A stretch of DNA of 7,464 nucleotides from Pseudomonadota bacterium (GCA_021783435.1 JAJXUC010000176.1:1-7464), one strand, 5' to 3'; numbered from the stretch's first letter, positions 1-7,071 are shown. The notes: generated by a model from the sequence alone, not told the origin. Program-made: numbers and translations.

Positions 1-43
1 CGATCGCGCGGATTCGCGGCCCATCCGGACCGCGAGCGACCTT

Positions 44-50
44 GGAGGAA
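44..50 (+). promoter_or_regulatory. Ribosome binding site of the sulfite dehydrogenase gene
   Basis: GGAGGAA is a near-perfect Shine-Dalgarno match, 9 bases before the ATG at 60. It overlaps the upstream in-frame TTG at 42, so that TTG is unlikely to be the start. The 41 bases to its left are too few to show a convincing promoter or the upstream gene. Confidence 0.8.
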
Positions 51-59
51 GATTGCACC

Positions 60-1301
60 ATGGCATCAAACAAGCCCCAAATCGACGCCGCCGTGCGGCG
101 GCAATTGTTGCAGGCCGGCGTGCTCGGCCTTGGCGCGGCAGCGCTGGCGCCGCGCAGTTTTGCTGCGGACATGATCAAGCTGCCCTTGCCCGGAGGGCCG
201 GATGAGCGCCGGCTGACCACGGCATTTCCGCAAAAAGGCACGATGATTTTGCAACGGACCCGACCGCCGCTGCTGGAGACGCCATGGTCGGTGTTCGACA
301 AGGGCGTGTTCACTCCGGTCAACGAGTTTTACGTGCGCTGGCACTGGGCCGATATCCCGACCCACATGGACCCCAAGACCCATACCGTGACCATCAGCGG
401 GCATGTGGGCAAGGAACTCAAGTTCACCGTGTTCGACCTGATGCGCAAGTTCAAGCATGTGGAACTGGCGGCGGTGAACCAGTGCTCCGGCAATTCGCGT
501 GGCTACTTCCAGCCGCGCGTGGCGGGCGGCGAGTGGAGCAATGGCGCCATGGGTAACGCGCGCTGGGTCGGCGTGCGGCTGAAGGACGTGCTCGACGAAG
601 CCGGCGTCAAGCCCGGTGCGGTACAGGTGCAGTTCGAGGGCTCCGAGCGTCCGGTCATCCCCACCGCGCCCAACCTGAAGAAATCGCTCAGCGTCGATCA
701 TGCGCGCGATGGCGACGTGATGATCGCCTGGGAAATGAACGGCCAAACCCTGCCGCTTCTCAACGGGTTTCCCTTCCGTCTGGTGGTCCCTGGCTGGTAC
801 GCCACCTACTGGACCAAGGCGCTCCAGCACATCAGGGTCCTGGATCACGTGGACACCAACTTCTGGATGCACACGGCCTACACCATCCCCGACAACTGGC
901 CGCACGCCAACATGACGCCCGGGGAGAAGGACGTGAAATTCGTGCCCATCAACCGCATGGTGCCGCGCTCGTTCATCACCAATCTCACGACGGGCGCGAA
1001 GGTGCCGGCGGGCCGGCCGGAGTTGGTGCGCGGTATCGCCTTCGGCGGGGATACGGGTGTGAAGGCCGTCGAACTGTCCACCGACGGTGGCAAGACCTGG
1101 ATGCCCACGCAATTAGGCCGCGATTACGGCAAGTTTAGCTTCCGGCAGTGGAGCACCCATGTGAAGCTGGACAAGGGCGACCAGGCCCTTCTGGTCCGCT
1201 GCACCAACAGCGATGGTCTGCAGCAGCCCATGACGCCGAACTGGAACCCAGGCGGCTTCATGCGCAACGTGGTCGAGTCCACCTCCGTGCTGGCCGTTTG
1301 A
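60..1301 (+). CDS. sorA: Periplasmic sulfite dehydrogenase, molybdopterin subunit (SorA-type)
   Basis: Predicted to oxidise sulfite to sulfate in the periplasm at a molybdenum-pterin centre and hand two electrons to a c-type cytochrome. The 413-residue protein opens with a twin-arginine-like signal (VRRQLLQAG, then a hydrophobic stretch ending SFAAD near residue 37), as expected for a cofactor-loaded Tat substrate. The sulfite oxidase fold follows. YVRWHW (91-96) supplies the Arg and His of the substrate/cofactor pocket, QCSGNSRG (141-148) carries the molybdenum-ligating Cys142, and GNARWVGVRL and FPFRLVVPGW are typical of the family. The C-terminal third, with LSTDGGKTW, matches the Mo-co oxidoreductase dimerisation domain. 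There is no haem b5 domain, unlike animal sulfite oxidase. ATG at 60 is preferred over an in-frame TTG at 42 because the TTG overlaps the ribosome binding site GGAGGAA (44-50). The cytochrome gene follows after 14 bases. A different SoxC-like or YedY-like substrate is possible, but the adjacent cytochrome favours SorAB. Confidence 0.9.
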   Translation: MASNKPQIDAAVRRQLLQAGVLGLGAAALAPRSFAADMIKLPLPGGPDERRLTTAFPQKGTMILQRTRPPLLETPWSVFDKGVFTPVNEFYVRWHWADIPTHMDPKTHTVTISGHVGKELKFTVFDLMRKFKHVELAAVNQCSGNSRGYFQPRVAGGEWSNGAMGNARWVGVRLKDVLDEAGVKPGAVQVQFEGSERPVIPTAPNLKKSLSVDHARDGDVMIAWEMNGQTLPLLNGFPFRLVVPGWYATYWTKALQHIRVLDHVDTNFWMHTAYTIPDNWPHANMTPGEKDVKFVPINRMVPRSFITNLTTGAKVPAGRPELVRGIAFGGDTGVKAVELSTDGGKTWMPTQLGRDYGKFSFRQWSTHVKLDKGDQALLVRCTNSDGLQQPMTPNWNPGGFMRNVVESTSVLAV

Positions 1302-1315
1302 TCCTGGAGATCCAC

Positions 1316-1666
1316 ATGAAAACGCATCAAAGCATCTTCGCACTCGGCGCCGCCATCACCGCCGCCTTCGGCCTCGCAGCTCTGCTGGCCAGCGGCCCCG
1401 CGCAGGCGATCACCTTGCATAACGAGAGCATCAAACTGCCCACCAGCACCCGGGTGTTCCCGGGGGACACGGCCGGCGCCAAGGCCGCCAACAGCTATTG
1501 CCTGATGTGCCATTCGGTCGGCATGGTCATGAACCAGCCCGACCTGGGCAAAGCGGCCTGGCTGGTGGAGGTGAACAAGATGAAAAACGCTTTCAAGGCG
1601 CCGATTCCGGACGACCAGGTGGCCGTGATCGCCGATTACCTCGACAGCATCAAGGGCAAGAAGTGA
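1316..1666 (+). CDS. sorB: Monohaem cytochrome c subunit of sulfite dehydrogenase (SorB-type)
   Basis: A 116-residue secreted class I-like cytochrome c, the probable electron acceptor of the molybdenum subunit encoded just upstream. A Sec signal peptide (basic start, hydrophobic core at about residues 7-26) ends at GPAQA, with likely cleavage after residue 31. One haem-binding motif, CLMCH, lies at 62-66; its His66 is the proximal ligand. Met89 in the VNKMKNAF segment is the best candidate for the distal ligand, with Met70 and Met72 as less likely alternatives. The C-terminal helix DDQVAVIADYLDSIK is the usual closing helix of small cytochromes c. The mature protein is about 85 residues. The start at 1316 has GGAGA (1306-1310) five bases upstream; a longer open frame from 1148 only overlaps the upstream gene out of frame. 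Close spacing implies co-transcription and coupled production of a SorAB heterodimer. Confidence 0.88.
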   Translation: MKTHQSIFALGAAITAAFGLAALLASGPAQAITLHNESIKLPTSTRVFPGDTAGAKAANSYCLMCHSVGMVMNQPDLGKAAWLVEVNKMKNAFKAPIPDDQVAVIADYLDSIKGKK

Positions 1667-1677
1667 CCTGACCCATG

Positions 1678-1699
1678 CCGTGGCGCAGGCGCGCCACGG
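1678..1699. terminator. Hairpin between convergent genes, probable two-way terminator
   Basis: CCGTGGCGC (1678-1686) and GCGCCACGG (1691-1699) form a perfect 9-bp stem with a four-base loop. It begins 11 bases after the sorB-like stop codon and ends one base before the stop codon of the opposing small gene. There is no clear U-tract on the plus-strand side, so it may be an inefficient intrinsic terminator or an RNA-stabilising 3' structure. Its position between convergent genes fits a shared role for both transcripts. Confidence 0.6.
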
Positions 1700-1700
1700 T

Positions 1701-1961
1701 TCACTCCCCGCACCGGGTCTTCAGACTGTCGAGTTGGCTGTAGGTGATCGGCTTGCCGCCGCCGGTCGCCTTGGCGATGGCCTGCTGCATGCAGGGCGTC
1801 GAAGCGCTCATTTGCAGCTCGGCGGCATCCACCGGAAGGCTGTCGCGCCGCAGGCGCAGCAAGCCGAGGATGAGGGCGAGAACCAGAGCGCCCACACCGA
1901 TGCCGATGAGGCCCTGGAGCTGCACATTGAGCGGCTTCTTGGTGGTCGTTTCCTGGGTCAT
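1701..1961 (-). CDS. Small single-span membrane protein with two cysteines, function unknown
   Basis: I do not recognise a family for this 86-residue protein. It has a polar, Thr/Lys-containing N-terminus, one hydrophobic span at about residues 16-36 (LQGLIGIGVGALVLALILGL), a basic RLRRD flank, then a hydrophilic tail of about 45 residues with Cys57 and Cys84. The two cysteines flank a predicted helical stretch and could form a disulfide if the tail is periplasmic. The basic residues right after the span instead favour a cytoplasmic tail, so topology is unresolved. The ATG at 1961 lacks a strong Shine-Dalgarno sequence. The gene is convergent with the sulfite dehydrogenase pair and ends one base from the hairpin. 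Reality of the gene rests on coherent membrane-protein composition and on no stronger overlapping frame. Confidence 0.62.
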   Translation of the reverse strand: MTQETTTKKPLNVQLQGLIGIGVGALVLALILGLLRLRRDSLPVDAAELQMSASTPCMQQAIAKATGGGKPITYSQLDSLKTRCGE

Positions 1962-2031
1962 AGGGGATGGTGCGGCAATGCCTGCTGCTTGGACAAATGA
2001 GGATGGCGAAGTTTAAGGGCTGGCCTCGCCG

Positions 2032-2670
2032 TCAAGCCTTGACCCTGTTCGACAGCGAGGGGTTGAGGGTGTAGGTGCCCGTCAGGGAGGCTTGGGCGAG
2101 CACATGACCGCCAATGGCCTGGCGCACTTGCTGCCCCGTGAACGCGCCGTCGACCGGGCAATGCGCGATGGACAGCGCATACAGGGTGAAGGTGTAGTGG
2201 TGCAGGCGTTCATCGTTCCATGGCGGGCACGGACCGTCGTAGCCGTGGTAGAGGCCTTCCATGTCCTGATCGCCCTTGAACCAGGCCGTGTAGTCGTTGA
2301 TGCCGTGGCGTGGTCCGCCTGCCGGCAGGGGTCCCTTGCCGCGCGGGGCGACCTTGGCGCTCATCGCGCCCTCGCCGATTTCGTGCCAGTTGGCTGGAAT
2401 GTCGACCAGCACCCAGTGGAAAAAATCCACACGCGGCAGATTGGCTGCAACGGAGTGGCCCTCGCGGTTCACATCGTCGGCCCGGCTGGGGACATCCGGG
2501 TCGTGGCAGATGAGCGCGAAGCTTTGCGTGCCGGCAGGCGCGCCCGACCAGGCCAGGTGTGGATTGCGGTTGTCCGAAAGCGCGACATGGCCCACGGCGG
2601 ATGGCTTGCAAAACGCAAGCCGTGTCGGAACGGCTTGTTGGTCGTGGAAAGACGTGCTGCTGAGTTGCAT
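2032..2670 (-). CDS. YbhB/YbcL-type PEBP-family (Raf kinase inhibitor-like) protein
   Basis: A 212-residue protein of the phosphatidylethanolamine-binding protein family. Bacterial members are soluble proteins with an anion-binding pocket; their physiological role is mostly unknown. Visible family marks in order are HDPDVPS (56-62) with the conserved DPD, FFHWVLVDIP (83-92) with the pocket His85, GPRHGIND (119-126), and GYDGPCPPW (143-151). A closing FTLYAL strand follows and an alpha-helical segment lies near the C-terminus. No signal peptide is seen, so it is probably cytoplasmic. The ATG at 2670 was chosen because GGAG (2677-2680 on the opposite strand) sits six bases upstream and because the family begins near this point. 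An upstream in-frame start at 2748 would add 26 residues that look unlike the fold. It lies 70 bases before the small membrane protein gene on the same strand. Length is slightly above common E. coli-type members owing to an insert around residues 63-80. Confidence 0.88.
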   Translation of the reverse strand: MQLSSTSFHDQQAVPTRLAFCKPSAVGHVALSDNRNPHLAWSGAPAGTQSFALICHDPDVPSRADDVNREGHSVAANLPRVDFFHWVLVDIPANWHEIGEGAMSAKVAPRGKGPLPAGGPRHGINDYTAWFKGDQDMEGLYHGYDGPCPPWNDERLHHYTFTLYALSIAHCPVDGAFTGQQVRQAIGGHVLAQASLTGTYTLNPSLSNRVKA

Positions 2671-2676
2671 GACGAA

Positions 2677-2680
2677 CTCC
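2677..2680 (-). promoter_or_regulatory. Ribosome binding site deciding the PEBP-family start
   Basis: Read on the minus strand this is GGAG, six bases before the ATG at 2670. It supports the shorter 212-residue product over a start at 2748. Confidence 0.6.
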
Positions 2681-2823
2681 GGTTCTTGCGGCGGATGGGT
2701 TTGGGCAGGCCTGGACTTCAATTTAGCGCAGCGGGCCATGCCGTGCACGCGCTGCGGGAAGACGGAGCCTACGATTTTTGCCCAAGGCCGATGCCGGCGG
2801 TTCGCACACTGGGTATTTGCGCA

Positions 2824-3750
2824 CTACTCAGGCAGATGCGCACTGGCTTCGGGCTGGCCGCACTCCTCCTGGTGGCTCTCTTCCCCCTGCGGCAGGGTTT
2901 CGATGGTGACGCCGATGCCTGGAATGTCGTCCATCAGCGCTTTCTCCACGGCCAGACGGCAGTGCGCGGCGTGGCCCAGCGACCACTGCGACGGCATGTG
3001 CATGTGCATGCTGACGAAGCGGCGCGTCCCGGCGCGGCGCGTACGGACATGGTCGAAGCGCACGTCGACACTGCGGTAATGCTCGAGCACTTTTTCCACG
3101 GCAGCGAGATCATCGTCGGGCAAGGATTTGTCCATCAGACCGTCCACCGAGCGCGCGACCAGACTGTAGGCCTCGCGCAGAATGTGCAGAGCCACGGCGA
3201 TACCCACCACCGGGTCGAGCCACAGCCAGCCTGTGAGCGGCACCAGCATGACTCCGATGATCACACCCAGACTGGTCCATACGTCAGTCAGCAAATGGCG
3301 CGCATCGGCCTCCAGCGCGATGGAGCGCAGATTCCTTGAACCGCGCAGCATCCACCACGCTACCGCGGCGTTGATGACGGTGGCAAGCGTCGTCAGCACC
3401 ACCCCGGCCGCAACCGACTCGACCGGGCGCGGCGCCATCAAGCGGCCAGCTGCCTCGATGATGATGAGCACGGCGGCCAAGCCCACCAGAAGGCCCTCGA
3501 TGCCGCTGGAAAAATATTCGGCTTTGGAATGACCGTAGGGATGGTCGGTGTCGGGAGGACGCCCCGCGATGCTGACCATCAGAAGCGCGAACCCGGCAGC
3601 CACCACGTTGACCAGCGACTCCATCGCGTCCGACAGGAAACCCACCGAGCCCGTGAGTTTCCATGCCAGCATCTTGAGTCCGATCACCACGACCGCGGCG
3701 ATCAGCGAAACATAGAGATAACGACGTATGTGCATGGCACGATTGTGCAT
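2824..3750 (-). CDS. Cation diffusion facilitator (CDF) metal efflux transporter, FieF/YiiP-like
   Basis: Predicted inner-membrane antiporter exporting divalent metal (Zn, Fe, Mn or Co class) in exchange for protons. Numbering from the ATG at 3750 gives 308 residues. Six hydrophobic spans are seen: about 11-31, 37-60, 84-101, 112-133, 158-174 and 176-194. Span 2 contains TGSVGFLSDAMESLVN. A loop motif DHPYGHSKAE (69-78) follows, and span 5 carries HLLTD (His152, Asp156), the transport-site pair of the family. The cytoplasmic domain includes MHMHM (248-252) and AAHC, then an acidic His-containing tail. Compared with FieF from memory, the two span-2 aspartates appear as Glu44 and Asn48, a variant seen in some CDF branches. 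The start is uncertain: ATGs at 3750 and 3735 and a TTG at 3786 are all in frame and none has a good ribosome binding site. The neighbours give no metal clue. Metal specificity cannot be assigned from sequence alone. Confidence 0.88.
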   Translation of the reverse strand: MHNRAMHIRRYLYVSLIAAVVVIGLKMLAWKLTGSVGFLSDAMESLVNVVAAGFALLMVSIAGRPPDTDHPYGHSKAEYFSSGIEGLLVGLAAVLIIIEAAGRLMAPRPVESVAAGVVLTTLATVINAAVAWWMLRGSRNLRSIALEADARHLLTDVWTSLGVIIGVMLVPLTGWLWLDPVVGIAVALHILREAYSLVARSVDGLMDKSLPDDDLAAVEKVLEHYRSVDVRFDHVRTRRAGTRRFVSMHMHMPSQWSLGHAAHCRLAVEKALMDDIPGIGVTIETLPQGEESHQEECGQPEASAHLPE

Positions 3751-3938
3751 GCGCGCAAAGGTGCGCAGAAGGGCATCAAGAAACAAGGGCCATTCTCTTT
3801 TGCATTCAATGGGTCTCGTTCGACGCCGCCCGAATTCCAGCCATCGCGACGCCTGGGGCTTGTCACAATGGAGCCGATAGACTTCAAGGTTTACATCACT
3901 TGCGCGCCGCGCGCACGGCCGCCCGACCCGCGTCCGCC
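3751..3938. other. Divergent intergenic region between the CDF and ABC transporter genes
   Basis: This 188-base gap must hold the promoters for both directions, and part of it (about 3775-3815) is noticeably less GC-rich than its surroundings. For the plus strand, TTGTCA at 3860-3865 resembles a -35 box and TTCAAG at 3883-3888 is a weak -10 after 17 bases. TTGTCACAA (3860-3868) is also a small imperfectly centred palindrome that could bind a regulator. No convincing minus-strand promoter was found. An in-frame TTG at 3900 preceded by AAGG could extend the permease into this region. Confidence 0.35.
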
Positions 3939-5657
3939 ATGACCCTCGATCTGCGCCGTCTGCCCCTGCCGCTGCCGGTGCCCAACCGGCGCGATCTGCT
4001 TGCGCTGCCGGTCATCATTGCGCTGTTTTTCATGGTCAGCCACGCCGGACACGAGATGTCCGTGCCTTATCGCCTCGGGCAACAGATTCCCATTTCGCTG
4101 TCCCCGGCCAATCTGCCGGAATATGGGCTGTACACCGTGTTGCGCATGCTCGCCGCGCTGGTGGTGTCTTTCGTGTTCACCCTCGGCTATGCATGGCTGG
4201 CGGCGCACAACCGCTACGCCGAGCGCTTGCTCGTGCCCGTGCTCGACGTGCTGCAGTCGGTGCCCATCCTCGGCTATTTGTCGATCACCGTCACCGGGTT
4301 CATGGCGCTGTTCCCGGGCAGTCTGGTGGGTGTGCAACTGGCCGTGATCTTCGCCGTGTTCACCTCGCAGGCCTGGAACATGACTTTCAGTCTGTACCAG
4401 TCGCTCAAGACCGTGCCGCGCGACCTGCAGGAGGCCGCCACGCTGTACCGGCTCAACGCTTGGCAGCGCTTCTGGAAGCTGGAATTGCCCTTCGCCATGC
4501 CGGGGCTGCTGTGGAACGCCATGATGTCGATGTCGGGCGGCTGGTTCTTCGTCGTCGCCTCCGAGGCCATCACGGTGGGGGGGCAGACGGTGACGGTGCC
4601 GGGCATCGGCTCCTACATCGCGCAGGCCATCGCAGTCAAAGACCTCGGTGCCATCGCCTGGGCCATCGGCGCGATGATCGTCATCATCCTGCTCTACGAC
4701 ACGCTGCTGTTCCGCCCCATCGTGGCGTGGGCCGACAAGTTCAAGTTTGAGATGTCGGCCTCCGGCGAGGCGCCGCGCTCCGCCGTGCTCGACTTCATGC
4801 GACGAACGCGCGCGCTGCGACAACTGGCGGTGATTCCCGCAGCGCTGTGGGATCTTTCGGTCCGCCTGGCACCGCGCGTGCCCGAGCGGCCAGCCACGCC
4901 AGCCGCGCGCAGGCGCTGGGGAGACGGATTGTTCTATGCCGCCATCATGGCCTTTTCCATCTGGGCGTTGGCCGGCCTGCTGCGCGTGCTGCCGCGCGAC
5001 TTCGGTTGGCCCATGGTCGGCCATGTGCTGTGGCTGGGGTGCGTGACCGGATTCAAGGTGCTCATCCTGGTGCTGCTGTCGGCGCTGATCTGGGTGCCCA
5101 TCGGGGTATGGGTGGGCCTGCGCCCGCGCTGGGCGCAGGCGGTGCAGCCGCTGGCGCAGTTCCTCGCGGCGTTTCCGGCCAATCTCCTGTTTCCGCTCGT
5201 GGTGGTGGCCATCGTGCACTGGCACCTGAGCGTCAACGTGTTCACCGCGCCACTGATGATCCTCGGCAGTATGTGGTACATCCTGTTCTCGGTGGTCGGC
5301 GCGGCGTCTGGCATCCCCACCGACATGCGCGAAGCGGCGCAGAATCTGGGCCTCAGAGGCTGGCTGCTGTGGCGGCGGCTGTACCTGCCGGCAATTTTTC
5401 CGGGTTTCATCACCGGGGCCATCACGGCCTCGGGCGGCGCGTGGAACGCCAGCATCGTCGCCGAGGTGGTGGCCTGGGGGGGCAAGACCCTGGTGGCCAC
5501 GGGCCTGGGCGCCTTCATCAGTCAAGCCACGGCGCAGGGCCGCAGCGCGCAGATCGCCCTCGGCGTGGGCGTGATGTCGCTGCTGGTCATCCTGGTCAAC
5601 CGCCTGTTCTGGCATCGCCTGTATGAACTGTCCGTGCGCCGCGTGCGCCTGGATTGA
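3939..5657 (+). CDS. ABC transporter permease with two fused NitT/TauT-type permease domains
   Basis: Predicted inner-membrane pore of an ABC transporter, 572 residues. It carries two binding-protein-dependent-transport permease domains in one chain, where most relatives use a homodimer of about 260 residues. The first domain has the cytoplasmic EAA loop LQEAATLYRLNAWQRFWKLE starting near 163, and the second MREAAQNLGLRGWLLWRRLY starting at 463; their EAA triplets sit exactly 300 residues apart. After each loop the chain repeats the same pattern: SGG at 199 and 498, AE at 209, GG-T, then IGSYIAQA at 223 and LGAFISQA at 523. This shows internal duplication. A polar linker of about 60 residues (265-328), rich in Arg and Pro, joins the halves. 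Family resemblance is to nitrate/sulfonate/bicarbonate uptake systems, but substrate is not readable. The ATG at 3939 lacks a ribosome binding site; a TTG at 3900, with AAGG ten bases ahead, would add 13 residues. The ATPase gene follows after 19 bases. Confidence 0.9.
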   Translation: MTLDLRRLPLPLPVPNRRDLLALPVIIALFFMVSHAGHEMSVPYRLGQQIPISLSPANLPEYGLYTVLRMLAALVVSFVFTLGYAWLAAHNRYAERLLVPVLDVLQSVPILGYLSITVTGFMALFPGSLVGVQLAVIFAVFTSQAWNMTFSLYQSLKTVPRDLQEAATLYRLNAWQRFWKLELPFAMPGLLWNAMMSMSGGWFFVVASEAITVGGQTVTVPGIGSYIAQAIAVKDLGAIAWAIGAMIVIILLYDTLLFRPIVAWADKFKFEMSASGEAPRSAVLDFMRRTRALRQLAVIPAALWDLSVRLAPRVPERPATPAARRRWGDGLFYAAIMAFSIWALAGLLRVLPRDFGWPMVGHVLWLGCVTGFKVLILVLLSALIWVPIGVWVGLRPRWAQAVQPLAQFLAAFPANLLFPLVVVAIVHWHLSVNVFTAPLMILGSMWYILFSVVGAASGIPTDMREAAQNLGLRGWLLWRRLYLPAIFPGFITGAITASGGAWNASIVAEVVAWGGKTLVATGLGAFISQATAQGRSAQIALGVGVMSLLVILVNRLFWHRLYELSVRRVRLD

Positions 5658-5676
5658 ACACTTTCGAGGACGCCGC

Positions 5677-7071
5677 ATGGCCGCAGATCCGCACCTCCTG
5701 CAACCCGACCCACCTGGGGTTCAGCCCGCGCAGCAGCCGCGCGTGGGCACGGACATTTTTCTCGCCGAGCATGTGCGCAAGGCCTTCAAGGCGCCCGACG
5801 GCACCGAGCTGCTGATTCTCGACGACGTGAACATGCGCCTGCGCGAGGGCGAAATTCTGGTGCTGCTGGGGCGCTCGGGGTCGGGCAAGTCCACCCTGCT
5901 GCGCATGCTGGCCGGGCTGGTGCCACCGAGCGACGGAACGCTGCTGCATCGCGGCCGGCCCATCACGGGGCCGGTTGCGGGCCTGGCCATGGTGTTCCAG
6001 AGCTTCGCGCTGTTTCCCTGGCTCACCGTGCTGCAGAACGTGGAACTGGGGCTGGAGGCGCTGAAGGTGCCGCCGGCAGAGCGCCGGCAGCGCGCGCTCG
6101 CCGCCATCGACCTCATCGGTCTCGACGGTTTCGAGTCGGCCTACCCGCGCGAACTCTCCGGCGGCATGCGCCAGCGTGTGGGCTTCGCCCGCGCCCTGGT
6201 CATCAACCCCGACGTGCTGTTGATGGACGAACCGTTCTCGGCCCTGGACGTGCTGACCGCCGAGACCATGCGTACCGATCTGCTCGATCTGTGGATCGAG
6301 CGCAAGATCCCGACGCGGGGCATCCTGCTGGTGTCGCACAACATCGAGGAGGCGGCGCTGATGGCCGACCGCATCCTCATCCTCGGCTCCAACCCGGGCC
6401 GGGTGCGGGCGGAGATTCCGGTCGCGCTGCCGCATCCGCGCGACCGCGAGTCGCAGGAATTCCGCGACCTGGTCGAGCACATCTACGGCATCATGACCGC
6501 GCGCCCCGCGGCCAGCGTCAACGTCGCCCAGCGCGGCGCCATCAGCATCGGCCACCGCCTGCCGCACGTCTCGGTCAACCAGCTCGCCGGCCTGCTGGAG
6601 GAGCTCTCGGCGCTGGAGCAGAACACCGGCAACGCGCGCATCAGCCTGCCCGAACTGGCCGAGGACATGCACTTCTCGGTGGACGATCTGTTTCCCCTCA
6701 TCGAGACCGTCGAATTGCTGGGTTTCGCCCAGGTGTCCGACGGAGAGATCGAATTGAGCCCCGCCGGCCGCCTGTTCGTGGAAGCCGACGTGCAGGAACG
6801 CAAGCCGCTGTTCGCGCGCCATCTCATCGAGCGTGTGCCGCTGGCCGCGCGGATTCGCGCCGTGCTCGACGAACGGCACAACCACCGCGCGCCCGGCGCG
6901 CGATTCCGCACCGAACTGGAGGACCACTTCAGCGAGGAGGAGGCCGAGCGCGTGCTCGACACCGCCATCGACTGGGGGCGCTACGCCGAGGTTTACGCCT
7001 ACGACGACAATGCCGACGTGTTCAGCCTCGACAACCCGGGCGAGGAAGAGGCCGAAGGCCTGGCCGGTTGA
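5677..7071 (+). CDS. ABC transporter ATPase with C-terminal AAA-associated extension
   Basis: Energises the fused permease encoded 19 bases upstream; 464 residues, about 190 longer than a plain NitT/TauT ATPase. The nucleotide-binding domain (about 26-275) is complete. It has Walker A GRSGSGKST (65-73), Q-loop Gln108 in FQSFALFPW, signature LSGGMRQR (160-167), Walker B LLMDEP (181-186) with catalytic Glu185, D-loop SALD, and switch His221 in VSHN. The extension (about 295-452) matches the AAA-associated C-terminal domain described for this ATPase subgroup. It contains two winged-helix-like stretches: ISLPELAEDMHFSVDDLF through DGEIELSPAGR (322-365), and HFSEEEAERVL through DVFSLD (417-452). 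These suggest a regulatory or dimerisation role rather than catalysis. The first 25 residues are Pro-rich and probably disordered, and the last dozen are acidic. The ATG at 5677 is set by CGAGGA (5665-5670), six bases upstream; an in-frame upstream start at 5623 overlaps the permease gene. Confidence 0.92.
   Translation: MAADPHLLQPDPPGVQPAQQPRVGTDIFLAEHVRKAFKAPDGTELLILDDVNMRLREGEILVLLGRSGSGKSTLLRMLAGLVPPSDGTLLHRGRPITGPVAGLAMVFQSFALFPWLTVLQNVELGLEALKVPPAERRQRALAAIDLIGLDGFESAYPRELSGGMRQRVGFARALVINPDVLLMDEPFSALDVLTAETMRTDLLDLWIERKIPTRGILLVSHNIEEAALMADRILILGSNPGRVRAEIPVALPHPRDRESQEFRDLVEHIYGIMTARPAASVNVAQRGAISIGHRLPHVSVNQLAGLLEELSALEQNTGNARISLPELAEDMHFSVDDLFPLIETVELLGFAQVSDGEIELSPAGRLFVEADVQERKPLFARHLIERVPLAARIRAVLDERHNHRAPGARFRTELEDHFSEEEAERVLDTAIDWGRYAEVYAYDDNADVFSLDNPGEEEAEGLAG

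Noticed and set aside
66..1112. Minus-strand open frame of 348 codons opposite the sulfite dehydrogenase gene
   Set aside because: Its composition is that of a GC-rich antisense shadow; the opposite strand carries conserved catalytic residues.
2010..2035. Possible minus-strand promoter for the small membrane protein (TTGACG at 2030-2035, TAAACT at 2010-2015)
   Set aside because: The boxes are individually fair, but the 14-base spacer is too short for a standard sigma-70 promoter.
2727..2756. Inverted repeat CGCAGCG / CGCTGCG upstream of the PEBP-family gene
   Set aside because: A seven-base stem with a 16-base loop and no T-run is expected by chance in DNA this GC-rich.
2092..3339. Plus-strand open frame of 415 codons across the PEBP-family and CDF genes
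   Set aside because: It runs antisense through two well-supported genes and their intergenic gap, with no coherent domain.
3781..3809. Minus-strand promoter-like boxes (TTGAAT, TTGTTT) for the CDF gene
   Set aside because: The -10 candidate matches the consensus at only two positions.
3891..5678. Long minus-strand open frame (595 codons) opposite the ABC permease
   Set aside because: Its translation is rich in His, Arg, Gln and Gly without hydrophobic order or motifs, typical of the antisense of a GC-rich gene, while the plus strand encodes clear permease domains.
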